Assembly: GCF_031082295.1 (NCBI RefSeq)
Contig: NZ_JAVHLD010000005.1
Coordinates: 117,075 to 181,074 of the forward strand
Length of the DNA: 64,000 nucleotides
Reading direction: 5' to 3'
From: Humidesulfovibrio sp.
GTDB lineage: Bacteria > Desulfobacterota > Desulfovibrionia > Desulfovibrionales > Desulfovibrionaceae
Part shown: piece by piece, positions 7,197-18,940 of the stretch
Numbering within the stretch: the first letter of the stretch is position 1
Layout: every line of letters begins with the position of its first letter
Translations under genes and position numbers: made by a program
The notes under the pieces: generated by a model
Seen by the model: the letters and a program-made list of their open reading frames with translations, nothing else
The model's database searches: none
What the model was told of the DNA's origin: nothing

Positions 7197-9863
7197 ATGC
7201 ATAGCGAAATCCTTGAGAACTTGAAGCGCTTCTTATGCTTCCTGTTCGGCAGTGGCAGGGCCTGCGTTGACGACCTGGCTGTGCAGGAGCTTTTCCGAAA
7301 GAAGTACAGGCACTTCCAGGAGCTTCTTGAGTCCAACTCCGAGTTGTTGAAAATCGTCTCGGACATGGAACTCAAGCTCCAGGGCGGCCAGCTCTTCGGA
7401 ATGTCCTACGTGCGCAGCCAGGCCACACGGGCCGTGTTCCATGCCTTGCGCCTGGCGGCGAGCTTCGAGAGCCTCTCGGGCAAGCCGAACCCGAACCTCC
7501 GGGCAAAGGTTGAGGAATTGCAGGAGCGCATCAAGGCCGAGCTCGAATCACGCAAGGAACTCCAGGACCAGGAACGTGTCCTGTCGTATTCTCAGATAAC
7601 ACGAGAGATGGTCGACGCCGTTGGCGGCAAGAGCGCCAACCTGGGCGAGGTGAAGAATCGCGTGGGGCTGCCGGTGCCGCGCGGGTTCGCCATCACCACG
7701 AGCGCCTTTCGGCTCCTGTTCGAGCAGGCGGGCTTGTGGGACGAGATCAAGCGCATCAAGCTCGGCATCATCCCGGATGCCCCGAATTCCCTGGAAGAAG
7801 CCAGCGAGGACATCCAGCGCGCCATCCTGAGCGCGGCCATGCCCGCGGACCTCGAACAGGAACTGCTTGACGCGCACTCGCGGCTTGCGAGGGAATGCGG
7901 CCTGGAGCCGGACGAACTCCGCGTGGCCCTGCGCTCTAGCGCCTTGGGTGAGGACAGCGAGCTCTCCTTCGCCGGGCAGTACCTGTCTGTGCTGAACGTC
8001 CCGCGCCAGCGCCTGCTGACCAACTATCGCTACGTGCTGGCCAGCCTGTACACCCCGCGCGCCATCTCCTACCGCCTGCTCAAGGGCATCGTGGACGAGG
8101 ACATGGCAATGAGCGTGGCCTGCCTGGAGATGATCGACTCGGTGGCCAGCGGCGTCATGTACACGCGACACCCCTTCCACGCCAGCGACGACCGCATCCT
8201 TATCAACGCGGTCTGGGGGCTTGGCCCTTACGCAGTGGATGGAGTCATCACGCCGGACAGCCTTTCGGTGGACCGCAAGGATTTGTCCATAAAGGACTGG
8301 CGCGTTGCCGAGAAGCCTGTCCGGCTTGTCTGCGCGCAGGGCGGAAAACTTGTCGAAGAGCCGGTGCCGCAGGAGGACCAGGCGCGCCCCTGCCTGAGCG
8401 AGGCCCAGGTCGGCGTTCTGGCCGACTATGCGCTCAAGCTGGAGAAGCACTACGGCCTGGCCCAGGACATCGAGTGGGCGCTGACTCCCGGCGGCGAGCT
8501 GCTGGTGCTGCAGTCGAGACCGCTTGGGGTGGTGCCGGGGGTCCAGGGAGTCCCGGCGGGCATGCCGACCATTGAGGGACGCGACATTCTGGTTCAGGGC
8601 GGCGAGGTTGCGCAGCCCGGCGTCGGCTCCGGCCCGGCCTTCCACGTCACCTGCGACGACGACCTTCCGGCGTTTCCGGAGGGCGGCGTGCTTGTGGCGG
8701 CGCACTCCTCGCCAAAGTTCATGGTGGTGATGCAGAAGGCCCAGGCCATCCTGGCGGATTCCGGCAGCATCACCGGGCACATGGCCTCGCTCACGCGGGA
8801 GTTCGGCGTGCCGACCATCCTTGGGCTCAAGACAGCCACCCGCGACATCCCCCCCGGGGCCATGGTCACGGTGGACGCCTACACCGGCAGGGTCTACGCC
8901 GGGGCGGTGGACGAGCTGCTGGCCTTCAAGGCCGAGAAGACCACCCTCATGGCCGGAACTCCCGTTTATGAGGTGCTGACCCGCGTGGCCCGGCACATCG
9001 TGCCCTTGCGCCTCACCGATCCCAAGTCGCCGGATTTCAAGGTGGCATCCTGCGCGACCCTGCACGATCTCATGCGCCTGCTGCACGAGCGCTCCTACGG
9101 CGAGATGTTCACCCTGAGCGACATGGCCTCGGGCGAGACCGGCGTGTCCCGGCGCCTGCGCGCCCAGACCGGGCTCGACCTGCACGTCATCGACCTGGGC
9201 GGCGGCGTGGACCCGGAGGCGCCGCTCGGGCGCAACCTTCGGCCCGAGGACGTCATCTCCAAGCCTTTCGCGGCGCTCTTGGGTGGGCTGGTGCTGGACC
9301 AGGAGCAGCTCTCAACGCCCAGACCCGTGCAGGTGGGCGGGCTTTTGTCGGTCATGGGCCAGCAAATGATCCAGAACCCGGCGGCCGATGGTCAGCGCTT
9401 CGGCGACCGCAGCTACGCCATCATCTCAGACAAGTACCTGAACTTCAGCTCGCGCGTGGGGTACCATTACGGCGTGCTCGACTGCTACTGCGGCCGCACC
9501 GAGAGCAAGAACTACATCACCTTCTCCTTCAAGGGCGGCGCGGCGGACGACGTGAAGCGCGCGCGCAGGGCGCGGGCCATCGGGCTGATCCTGGAAGGCC
9601 TGGGCTTTTCCGTGGACGTGACCGGCGACCGCGTGGTGGGCCGCCTGCACAAGCGCGATACCGAGGAGACCCTTGAGAAGCTCTGGCTCATGGGCAAGCT
9701 TCTTCAGTTCACCCGCCAGACGGACATGCTCATGACCGACGAGAAGAGCGTGCACGCCCTGGCCGACTGCTTCCTGACCGGGCGCTACGTGCTGGACGGG
9801 TCCTGCCCCCTTACGGAACAGGCCCAAAAAATGCGGAAAACGAAGGACAACCAGGCCTCGTAG
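7197..9863 (+). CDS. PEP/pyruvate-binding domain protein, PEP synthase-like with phosphohistidine swivel domain
   Basis: GGKSANLGEVK and ALRSSALGEDS (PPDK N-terminal ATP-grasp), ITGHMASLTREFGVPTIL (swivelling His), then an unassigned C-terminal region instead of the PEP/pyruvate TIM barrel. Confidence 0.85.
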   Translation: MHSEILENLKRFLCFLFGSGRACVDDLAVQELFRKKYRHFQELLESNSELLKIVSDMELKLQGGQLFGMSYVRSQATRAVFHALRLAASFESLSGKPNPNLRAKVEELQERIKAELESRKELQDQERVLSYSQITREMVDAVGGKSANLGEVKNRVGLPVPRGFAITTSAFRLLFEQAGLWDEIKRIKLGIIPDAPNSLEEASEDIQRAILSAAMPADLEQELLDAHSRLARECGLEPDELRVALRSSALGEDSELSFAGQYLSVLNVPRQRLLTNYRYVLASLYTPRAISYRLLKGIVDEDMAMSVACLEMIDSVASGVMYTRHPFHASDDRILINAVWGLGPYAVDGVITPDSLSVDRKDLSIKDWRVAEKPVRLVCAQGGKLVEEPVPQEDQARPCLSEAQVGVLADYALKLEKHYGLAQDIEWALTPGGELLVLQSRPLGVVPGVQGVPAGMPTIEGRDILVQGGEVAQPGVGSGPAFHVTCDDDLPAFPEGGVLVAAHSSPKFMVVMQKAQAILADSGSITGHMASLTREFGVPTILGLKTATRDIPPGAMVTVDAYTGRVYAGAVDELLAFKAEKTTLMAGTPVYEVLTRVARHIVPLRLTDPKSPDFKVASCATLHDLMRLLHERSYGEMFTLSDMASGETGVSRRLRAQTGLDLHVIDLGGGVDPEAPLGRNLRPEDVISKPFAALLGGLVLDQEQLSTPRPVQVGGLLSVMGQQMIQNPAADGQRFGDRSYAIISDKYLNFSSRVGYHYGVLDCYCGRTESKNYITFSFKGGAADDVKRARRARAIGLILEGLGFSVDVTGDRVVGRLHKRDTEETLEKLWLMGKLLQFTRQTDMLMTDEKSVHALADCFLTGRYVLDGSCPLTEQAQKMRKTKDNQAS

Positions 9864-9940
9864 CCCAACAGCTGGTTTGCAGTCATGCCAGGAACGCAAA
9901 GGCGCGCGGCTGTGCGTGGCGGCGTGGCGCCGCGGGGCGG

Positions 9941-10981
9941 CTAAAGCGCTGTGACGGTGGAACCGGCGGCGCGTTCCAGGGTGTGGAAGAGCCGCGCCGC
10001 CACCTCGTCTGGCTCGATGGAGGTGAGACATTCCCGGCCGCGCTTGCAGGCGGTGCTGCCGTGCAGGGAGCAGGGGCGGCATTGCAGGGGCTGCTCGAGC
10101 ACCGTGTCGTAGCGCCCGCTGGGGTAGAAGCCCCAGGCCCTGGACGTGGGGCCGAAGAGGGCCACCACGGGGGTGCCCACGGCGGTGCCAAGGTGCATCG
10201 GGCCGGAGTCCGCCGTGACCAGGGCCTTGGCCTGGGCGATGAGCGCGCAGGTTTCGCGCAGAGACGTGCGGCCCGTCAGGTTGCGCGGGTCGTCCAGGGC
10301 TTCCAGGTGGTCCGGGTTCTTGCCGATGATGATCCAGTCAAGCCCGGCGCGTTCAATGAGAGGGATGAGCGAGAGCCAGTAGCCCATGGGCCAGGCCTTG
10401 TCCGGGTGCGTGGCGAAGGGGTGCAGGGCCACAAAGGGCTTTGTCAGGCCGATGTGCGAGAGGTGTGTCCGGGCTGCTTGGGTCTCGGCCTCGGACAGGT
10501 AGATGACAGGCCTGAGCTCCTCCACCGGGGGCGGCGTCGCATCCAGCGCCAGGGCGTAGCGCTGAGGAACGTTCAGCGCGCTCAAGCGGCGTTCAAGGTA
10601 ACCGAAGGAAAAGTGGCGGTACAGGCGCCTTGTCATGCCGAACTTGGGATAGTCCCTGGTGTGGCCGTCCCAGTGCAGGTTCAGCGCCATGGAGCGCAGG
10701 CTGCGGTGCAGGTCGAGAAAGCCCATGCCGGAGCAGTCCGTGGCGATGCGCCGGGCCTTGCGCCACCAGTCGTGCCCGTCGATCTCGTCCAGGGCCACGG
10801 GGATGACCTCGTCCACGGCGGGATGCCCGGCCAGGATGGGAGCCAGCGCGCTCCTGGTGATGAAGGTGAAGCGCAGCCCCTGTGTGCGGTGCCACCAGTC
10901 GAGCACCCCCGTGGTCAGGGTGACGTCGCCGAGGGCGCTGGCGCGAAAGACCGCCCATCTGTCAGGAAAATCCCTGGCCAT
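9941..10981 (-). CDS. glycosyltransferase family 9 (heptosyltransferase-like)
   Basis: FRASALGDVTLTTGVL, VTADSGPMHLGTAVGTPVVALFGPT, C-terminal Cys cluster; start likely internal Met (MARDFPDRWAVFR). Confidence 0.88.
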   Translation of the reverse strand: MARDFPDRWAVFRASALGDVTLTTGVLDWWHRTQGLRFTFITRSALAPILAGHPAVDEVIPVALDEIDGHDWWRKARRIATDCSGMGFLDLHRSLRSMALNLHWDGHTRDYPKFGMTRRLYRHFSFGYLERRLSALNVPQRYALALDATPPPVEELRPVIYLSEAETQAARTHLSHIGLTKPFVALHPFATHPDKAWPMGYWLSLIPLIERAGLDWIIIGKNPDHLEALDDPRNLTGRTSLRETCALIAQAKALVTADSGPMHLGTAVGTPVVALFGPTSRAWGFYPSGRYDTVLEQPLQCRPCSLHGSTACKRGRECLTSIEPDEVAARLFHTLERAAGSTVTAL

Positions 10982-11152
10982 GCGTGAAAACTCCAAGCAA
11001 TAACGATGTCGGGCATATGCGCCCCGATCTAAAATCATGGCCGGGAATGCGCGCCAAGTCAAGAATTATGGCTGTTGCGCTGCTGGGGGGAAGCTGGTAG
11101 TGGATTTCCAGGTCGGCGCACGGCATACCTGCCTGGACCGGTCATAAAAATT

Positions 11153-12229
11153 ATGTTTGAACTCATCCTCGCGGTTGCGCTGGCCACAGCGGTGTCCTTC
11201 CTCTGTTCCATCACCGAGGCCGCCTTCTATTCCATTCCCTTGAGCCGCATCGAGCGCATGCGCAAGGAAGGCAGGAAGGCTGGCGAGATTCTTTACGCGC
11301 TGCGCATGGACGTGGAAAAGCCCATCACCGCCATCCTGACGCTGAACACCGTGGCGGCCACCGCCGGGGCGGCCGTGGCGGGCGCGGCGGCCGTGCATGT
11401 CTTCGGCGACCAGCACCTTGTGCTGTTCACGGCGGGCTTCACTCTGTTGATACTGCTCCTGGGCGAGATTGTGCCCAAGACCACCGGCGTGGCCTATGCC
11501 CGGCAGCTGGCCCCGGCCCTAGCCAAGCCGCTGCTGGTCATGGTCTGGGTCAGCATGCCCGTGATCTGGCTTTTCGGTCGGCTGGTGCGGCTCATTCGCA
11601 GCCGCCAGACCGAGCCCGACGCCGACGAGGACGACATCCGGGCGCTGGTGACCCTCACGCGGCGCCAGGGCACCCTCAAGCCCTACGAGGAGTCGGCCAT
11701 CCGCAACATCCTGGCGCTGGACGACAAGCACGTGGAGCAGATCATGACGCCGCGCACCGTGGTGTTCTCGCTCCCGGCGACCATGACCGTGGGCGAGGCC
11801 ATGGAGGTCAACAAGACCTGGCCGCACACGCGCATTCCGGTCTACGAGGGCGAGGACGCCGAGGAGATCGTGGGAGTGGTCTACCGCAGGCAGGTGTTCG
11901 AGGCCGCGGCCAACGACCACCTGGACATGCCGCTTTCCTCCCTCATGCGGCCCGTGCGCTTCGTGCTGGAGAACCTGACGCTGGACCGGCTGCTGCGCAA
12001 GTTCCTGGAGAGCCGCATGCACCTCTTCGTGGTGCTCGACGAATACGGCGGCATGGCCGGCGTGGTGAGCCTGGAGGACGTGCTTGAGGAAATGCTCGGC
12101 AGCGAGATAGTGGACGAGACCGACCAGTTCGTGGACATGCGCGAGCTTGCGCGGATGCGCCGCAGTGAACTGGTTCCCGGCGCGAAGGCCCCGCAGGCCG
12201 GTGGCCCGGGTGGACAATCGCAGCGATAA
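11153..12229 (+). CDS. CNNM/DUF21 and CBS-domain protein (hemolysin C-like)
   Basis: N-terminal DUF21 TM region, MTPRTVVFSLPATMTVGEA and LFVVLDEYGGMAGVVSLEDVLEEMLG CBS motifs. Confidence 0.9.
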   Translation: MFELILAVALATAVSFLCSITEAAFYSIPLSRIERMRKEGRKAGEILYALRMDVEKPITAILTLNTVAATAGAAVAGAAAVHVFGDQHLVLFTAGFTLLILLLGEIVPKTTGVAYARQLAPALAKPLLVMVWVSMPVIWLFGRLVRLIRSRQTEPDADEDDIRALVTLTRRQGTLKPYEESAIRNILALDDKHVEQIMTPRTVVFSLPATMTVGEAMEVNKTWPHTRIPVYEGEDAEEIVGVVYRRQVFEAAANDHLDMPLSSLMRPVRFVLENLTLDRLLRKFLESRMHLFVVLDEYGGMAGVVSLEDVLEEMLGSEIVDETDQFVDMRELARMRRSELVPGAKAPQAGGPGGQSQR

Positions 12230-12294
12230 CACGTAAGAACAGGTGCACGTTGTACGGAAGTGAAGAGCCAACAACGCACACAAACGGGAAGACT

Positions 12295-12708
12295 ATGGCC
12301 ACCAAAGGTGGAAAAGGCATTTACATCGCAGCCCTTGTGCTGTTTTTGGGCGGGGTGGGCTATCTCGTCACCTCCGGCGTGACCAAGGACAGCGTCTATT
12401 TTCTGAACGTGGGCGAGGCCCTGGCCACGGACGCCACCCAGCTCAAGCAGGCCCGCCTGTTCGGCAACGTTGCCGCGGAGGGCATCGAGTCCCTGCAGCC
12501 CGGCCCTGGCGTCAGTTTTGTCCTGCTGGACAAGGAAACGCCCGGCAAGACCCTGCACGTCAGCTATCGTGGCGCGGTGCCCGACACCTTCAAGGCCGGG
12601 GCCGAGGTCATCGTCGAGGGCGGCATGGACACGGCAACCGGCGTGTTCAAGGCCAGCACCCTCATCACCAAGTGTCCCTCCAAGTACCAGAAGCAGAACA
12701 GGAGCTAG
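12295..12708 (+). CDS. ccmE: cytochrome c maturation protein CcmE, Cys-type
   Basis: N-terminal TM, OB-fold VSYRGAVPDTFKAGAEVIVEG and C-terminal TKCPSKYQ. Confidence 0.92.
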   Translation: MATKGGKGIYIAALVLFLGGVGYLVTSGVTKDSVYFLNVGEALATDATQLKQARLFGNVAAEGIESLQPGPGVSFVLLDKETPGKTLHVSYRGAVPDTFKAGAEVIVEGGMDTATGVFKASTLITKCPSKYQKQNRS

Positions 12709-12777
12709 GCCGCAGGGCGGGGGCGTAACGCACCCGGCCCTCCGTCTCACGCGTCCTGCACACCGGAGCATCGCGCC

Positions 12778-14661
<1,884 letters not shown>

Positions 14662-14666
14662 CACCC

Positions 14667-15374
14667 GTGAGCGCCAGCGCCAGCACACAGGCTTCGCCGA
14701 AGCGGTCAGAGCTTCGCCTTGAGGCGCGCCGCGTGGGCAAGTTCTTCGGCTCCAAGCTGGTGCTGCGCGATGTGTCGGCCCAGGTGACGGCGGGGGAGGC
14801 CCTGCTGGTGGTGGGCGGCAACGGCGCGGGCAAGACCACGCTGCTCAAGATCATGGCGGGCCTGAGCCGTCCCACGGCCGGAGAGGTCGCCCTCGGCGTC
14901 GAACCCGAGGACTGCGCCTACCTGGGGCACGCCACGTTCCAGTATCCGCGCCTGTCGGCCTGCGCCAACCTGACCTTCTGGGGCCGCATGTACGGCCGCT
15001 CGCCCAGCCGCGACGAGGTGGAGGCGGTGCTTGAGCGCGTGGGCCTCTCCCGCGTCGCCGACGAGCCCGCCGGGACCTTCTCGCGCGGGATGGCCCAGCG
15101 CCTGAATTTGGCGCGGGTGTTCCTCATCAAGCCGAAGCTGGTGTTTCTGGACGAGCCGGGCACCGGGCTTGATCCGGCCTCGCAGGAGCTGCTGCGCCGC
15201 GAGATCGAGACCCTGAAAGGCACGGGCGCCGGCGTGGTCTGGGTCAGCCACCATCTGGCGGCGGATCTGCCCTTTGCCGAGAGCGTGCTCTATTTGAAGG
15301 ACTCCGGCGCGGCCTATTGCGGTCCGGCCAGCGGCTTCGACCCCGCATCGAACGGGGGGGGGCTCACGTGCTGA
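14667..15374 (+). CDS. ccmA: heme exporter ATP-binding protein CcmA
   Basis: Walker A GGNGAGKTT, signature FSRGMAQRLNLAR, FLDEPGTGLD; between ccmF and ccmB. Confidence 0.92.
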   Translation: MSASASTQASPKRSELRLEARRVGKFFGSKLVLRDVSAQVTAGEALLVVGGNGAGKTTLLKIMAGLSRPTAGEVALGVEPEDCAYLGHATFQYPRLSACANLTFWGRMYGRSPSRDEVEAVLERVGLSRVADEPAGTFSRGMAQRLNLARVFLIKPKLVFLDEPGTGLDPASQELLRREIETLKGTGAGVVWVSHHLAADLPFAESVLYLKDSGAAYCGPASGFDPASNGGGLTC

Positions 15375-16045
15375 GGCGCGCCGGGTATATCGCGGCCAAG
15401 GACCTGCGGCTTTCCGTGGGCGGCGGGCAGGGCCTGGTGCAGGCCATGCTGCTCGGGCTGCTGCTGATTTTCCTGTTCTCGCTGTCCCGGCCCACGGGTG
15501 AGCTGGTCTCGGGCCAGGCCGCGGCGGCCATCTTCTGGCTGGCCTCGGCCTTCGGGCTGGTGCTGGTGTTCAACGACCTGTTCAGCCTGGAGGAGCACCA
15601 GGGCTGCCGCCTGGGGCTTTTGTCCTCGCCGGTGCCGGAGCATTCCGTGTGGCTGGGCAAGGGGCTTGCCGGGCTGGGGCTGCTGCTCTTGTCCCAGGCC
15701 GTGTTCCTGCCCGCGGCGGCGGTGTTCCTTGGCCAGGACGTGCAGGGCTCCTGGGGCGTGCTGCTTTTGGCGATCCTCGGTGTGGACTGGGGCCTGGTGG
15801 CCCTGGGCGCGCTTTTGGGGGCGCTGGCGCAGGGGCAGGGCGCGCGGGAGTCGCTGTTCTCGGTGATTCTTTTCCCGCTGCTTCTGCCGGTGCTCCTGGG
15901 CGGCATCCGCATCTTCGCCGGGGTCTTCACCGGCGACGTGGCCCAGGACCAGGGGCTGTGGGCGGGCATCATCGTGGCCTTCGACGCCGTGTTCACCGCG
16001 GCGGGTGCGTTTTTGTTCCCGTTCCTGTATACGGGCGAAGAGTAG
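15368..16045 (+). CDS. ccmB: heme exporter protein CcmB
   Basis: Polytopic; operon position; GTG start overlapping ccmA stop. Confidence 0.88.
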   Translation: MLRRAGYIAAKDLRLSVGGGQGLVQAMLLGLLLIFLFSLSRPTGELVSGQAAAAIFWLASAFGLVLVFNDLFSLEEHQGCRLGLLSSPVPEHSVWLGKGLAGLGLLLLSQAVFLPAAAVFLGQDVQGSWGVLLLAILGVDWGLVALGALLGALAQGQGARESLFSVILFPLLLPVLLGGIRIFAGVFTGDVAQDQGLWAGIIVAFDAVFTAAGAFLFPFLYTGEE

Positions 16046-16066
16046 CGGCTTTAAGCCGCGCGGAGT

Positions 16067-16741
16067 GTGACCATGCCGAGCATACGAATCCTTGCAGCCC
16101 TTTCCGTGGTGGCCCTGGCCGTGGGCCAGTGGTTCATCTGGGCCTACGCGCCCGTGGAAGAGACCATGGGCCTGGTGCAGAAGATCTTCTACATCCACAT
16201 GCCCCTGGCCTGGTGGGCGCTGGTGAGCTTCTTCGTGGTGTTTTGCGCAAGCATCCGCCACCTCATGACCAGAAGCGCCGCCTCGGACATCCTGGCGGGC
16301 TCCGCAGCGGAGCTTGGCGTGCTGTTCTCCGGCCTGGCGCTCATCTCGGGCTCCATCTGGGGGCGCGCGGCCTGGAACGTCTGGTGGACCTGGGACCCCC
16401 GGCTCACCACGACGCTCATCATGTGGTTCGTGTACGCCGGCTATCTGGTGCTGCGCGGGGCGAATATGGGCGGCGAGCGCCGGGCCATGGTCTGCGCTGT
16501 CCTGGGCGTGGTGGCCTTCCTCGATGTGCCGCTGGTGTTCTACTCGGCGCGCATCTGGCGCAGCGTGCACCCCGCGGTGCTGGCCAGCCAGGGCGGCGGC
16601 ATGGAGCCGGAGATGTGGCACGCTGTGCTGGCGAATTTGTTGGCCTTCGGCCTCTTGTGGCTCACGATGCTTGTGCTGCGCTTCGGCGTGGGCCGGGCCG
16701 AGGAGCGCGCGCAGGCCTTGCTGCAAGGCCGGGAGGTGTAG
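16067..16741 (+). CDS. ccmC: heme exporter protein CcmC
   Basis: RAAWNVWWTWDPRLTTTLIMWFVYAGY tryptophan-rich signature. Confidence 0.94.
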   Translation: MTMPSIRILAALSVVALAVGQWFIWAYAPVEETMGLVQKIFYIHMPLAWWALVSFFVVFCASIRHLMTRSAASDILAGSAAELGVLFSGLALISGSIWGRAAWNVWWTWDPRLTTTLIMWFVYAGYLVLRGANMGGERRAMVCAVLGVVAFLDVPLVFYSARIWRSVHPAVLASQGGGMEPEMWHAVLANLLAFGLLWLTMLVLRFGVGRAEERAQALLQGREV

Positions 16742-16743
16742 CG

Positions 16744-16869
16744 ATGAACGGATATCTTGTGGCGGCCAATGTCGCCGTGTGGTTCTTACTGGCGGCCTAC
16801 GGGGCCTGGCTGGTCCTGCGTGGACGGGCTGTGGACAGACGCCTTAAACAACTGGAGATGCTTAAGTGA
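16744..16869 (+). CDS. ccmD: CcmD-like small membrane protein
   Basis: 41-aa ORF MNGYLVAANVAVWFLLAAYGAWLVLRGRAVDRRLKQLEMLK directly after ccmC. Confidence 0.8.
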   Translation: MNGYLVAANVAVWFLLAAYGAWLVLRGRAVDRRLKQLEMLK

Positions 16870-17489
16870 GCGCAACGACGAGTCATCTTAATTCCCCCGC
16901 GCCCCTGGGCGCAGGCCGCAAGTTCGTGCTGGCGGCGCTTCTGGCGGCGCTGTTCGCCATGTTCGTCGGCTCCTTCGTGTACCGCATGCAGGGCGCCGGG
17001 CTGGTGGTCGAGATCAAGCAGGAGCGTGGCCCGATGGGCGGCAAGGGCGGCATGGGCGGCGTCATGGGCGGCATCGACATGGAGCACCTGCGCGAGCTCA
17101 TGCAGGAAGTTGATAAGAACCCGAACGATCCGAGGGTGTTGCTTGAGCTCGGCAATACCTTCATGATGATGCAGGCCTGGGACAAGGCCCTGGAGTATCT
17201 GGACAAGGCCGTAAAGACCTCGCCGGACGACCCCCAGGTGCACCGGGCCATGGGCATGGTGCGTTTCGAGCGCAAGGAGTACCCCCAGGCCCGCAAGTCT
17301 TTCGAGACCGTGCTGAAGAAGGAGCCCGGCGACGTGATGGCCCATTACAACATGGGCATCCTGCTCAAGCATTATTTGAAGCTCCCGGCCGAGGGCGACG
17401 CGCACTTCCGCAAGGTGGTGCAGCTCGGCTCCGCAAGCCCGGAGATTACCAAGAGCGCCGAGCAGGAGCTGGCGGCGGCGGCCAAATAG
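16866..17489 (+). CDS. TPR-repeat protein of cytochrome c maturation cluster
   Basis: N-terminal TM and TPR motifs (DPRVLLELGNTFMMMQAWDKALEYLDKAV). Confidence 0.85.
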   Translation: MSATTSHLNSPAPLGAGRKFVLAALLAALFAMFVGSFVYRMQGAGLVVEIKQERGPMGGKGGMGGVMGGIDMEHLRELMQEVDKNPNDPRVLLELGNTFMMMQAWDKALEYLDKAVKTSPDDPQVHRAMGMVRFERKEYPQARKSFETVLKKEPGDVMAHYNMGILLKHYLKLPAEGDAHFRKVVQLGSASPEITKSAEQELAAAAK

Positions 17490-17518
17490 CAGGGAGTCCA
17501 GATGGTTGCGAGTGCGCC

Positions 17519-17546
17519 TTGACATGGGCGGATAACTCTCTAAAAT
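17519..17546 (+). promoter_or_regulatory. sigma-70-type promoter upstream of livK
   Basis: TTGACA, 16-nt spacer, TAAAAT. Confidence 0.6.
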
Positions 17547-17646
17547 ACCCGGCTTCAAGGTTGTTGCGGCGGGAAAACGCGTGTTTTTCGCGCCTGGATC
17601 ATATGTGGTGAATGTAGTTAAAAGAACTCATCTGGAGGAACTCGCG

Positions 17647-18816
17647 ATGAAGTCGAAATGGATCATGACGGTTCTTGGTGTCGCCTTGGCTGGCATGCTG
17701 GCCGTTGGTTGCGGCGGCGAGAAAAAGGAAGAGACAAAGGCCGAGGCTCCCAAGCAGGAAGCCCCCGCCGCCAAGAAGCTGGTGCTCGGCGTTGCCGGCG
17801 CCCAGTCGGGCGATCTGGCCTCCTACGGCCTGCCCTCCGTCAATGCCGCCAAGCTGGTGGCCAAGGAATTGAACGCCAAGGGTGGCGTGAACGGCATGAT
17901 GGTCGAAGTGCTGCCCATGGACGACCAGTGCAAGCCTGAACTGGCCACCAACGCCGCCACCAAGCTCGTGAGCGAGAAGGTCAGCATCGTCATCGGCCAC
18001 ATCTGCTCCGGCGCCACCAAGGCCGCCCTGCCCATCTACAAGGACGCCAAGGTCGTGGTCATGAGCCCCTCTGCCACCAGCACCGAGCTGACCCAGAGCG
18101 GCAACTACCCCAACTTTTTCCGCACCATCTCCTATGACCTGATCCAGGGCAACGCCGCCGCCGGCTTCGCCACTGCCGAGCTCAAGGTCAAGAAGATCGC
18201 CGTCATCCACGACAAGGGCGACTACGGCAAGGGTTTTGCCGAGAGCGCCAAGAAGGCCATCGAGGACGGCAAGGTCGCCAAGGTCGTGCTGTTCGAGGGC
18301 ATCACCCCCGGCGGCGTGGACTACTCCGCCGTCATCCAGAAGATCAAGGCCGCCGGCGCGGACTGCGTGCTCTTCGGCGGCTACCACCCCGAGGCCTCCA
18401 AGATCGTCACCCAGATGCACAAGAAGGGCATGAAGATCGCCTTCGTGTCTGACGACGGCGTGAAGGACGACACCTTCATCAAGACCGCCGGTCCCGACGC
18501 CGAGGGCGTGTACGCCACCGGTCCCCAGATCCTGGCCGACAACGAGGTCTTCAAGAAGGCCCTGGCCGACCACCAGAAGGAATTCGGCTCCGAGCCGGGC
18601 GCCTTCTACTCCCAGGCCTACGCCGCCGCCCAAGCCCTGCTGAACGCCGTGGCCAAGGCCGGCAGCACCGACTACGACAAGGTCGTGGCCGCCCTGCGCA
18701 GCGAGTACATCGAGACCCCGGTCGGCAAGATCAAGTTCGACGCCAAGGGCGACGCCGAGGGCGTGAGCTTCTCCGTCTACCAGGTGAAAGACGGCAAGTA
18801 CGTACTGGTGAAGTAG
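17647..18816 (+). CDS. livK: branched-chain amino acid ABC transporter substrate-binding lipoprotein
   Basis: Lipobox AVGCGG and periplasmic binding protein family sequence; upstream of livHMGF. Confidence 0.92.
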   Translation: MKSKWIMTVLGVALAGMLAVGCGGEKKEETKAEAPKQEAPAAKKLVLGVAGAQSGDLASYGLPSVNAAKLVAKELNAKGGVNGMMVEVLPMDDQCKPELATNAATKLVSEKVSIVIGHICSGATKAALPIYKDAKVVVMSPSATSTELTQSGNYPNFFRTISYDLIQGNAAAGFATAELKVKKIAVIHDKGDYGKGFAESAKKAIEDGKVAKVVLFEGITPGGVDYSAVIQKIKAAGADCVLFGGYHPEASKIVTQMHKKGMKIAFVSDDGVKDDTFIKTAGPDAEGVYATGPQILADNEVFKKALADHQKEFGSEPGAFYSQAYAAAQALLNAVAKAGSTDYDKVVAALRSEYIETPVGKIKFDAKGDAEGVSFSVYQVKDGKYVLVK

Positions 18817-18852
18817 CCTCCGCCGCCCGGCATCCGGGTGAGCGATAATCTG

Positions 18853-18887
18853 CCAGGGGGCGGGGGCGTTTGGCGCCCGTCCCCTGG
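18853..18887 (+). terminator. intercistronic hairpin between livK and livH (attenuator/processing structure)
   Basis: CCAGGGG...CCCCTGG arms, no U-tract. Confidence 0.55.
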
Positions 18888-18940
18888 TTCTGTAAGGCCG
18901 CCCCCGGGTCCCCCCCCGATCGGCCAGGTGGTTTTTTGAA

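Noticed and set aside
7087-7197. Possible sigma-54 promoter before the PEP-synthase-like gene
   Set aside because: No GG-N10-GC site with acceptable flanking consensus was found, so no promoter was called despite the TTGCGC repeats.
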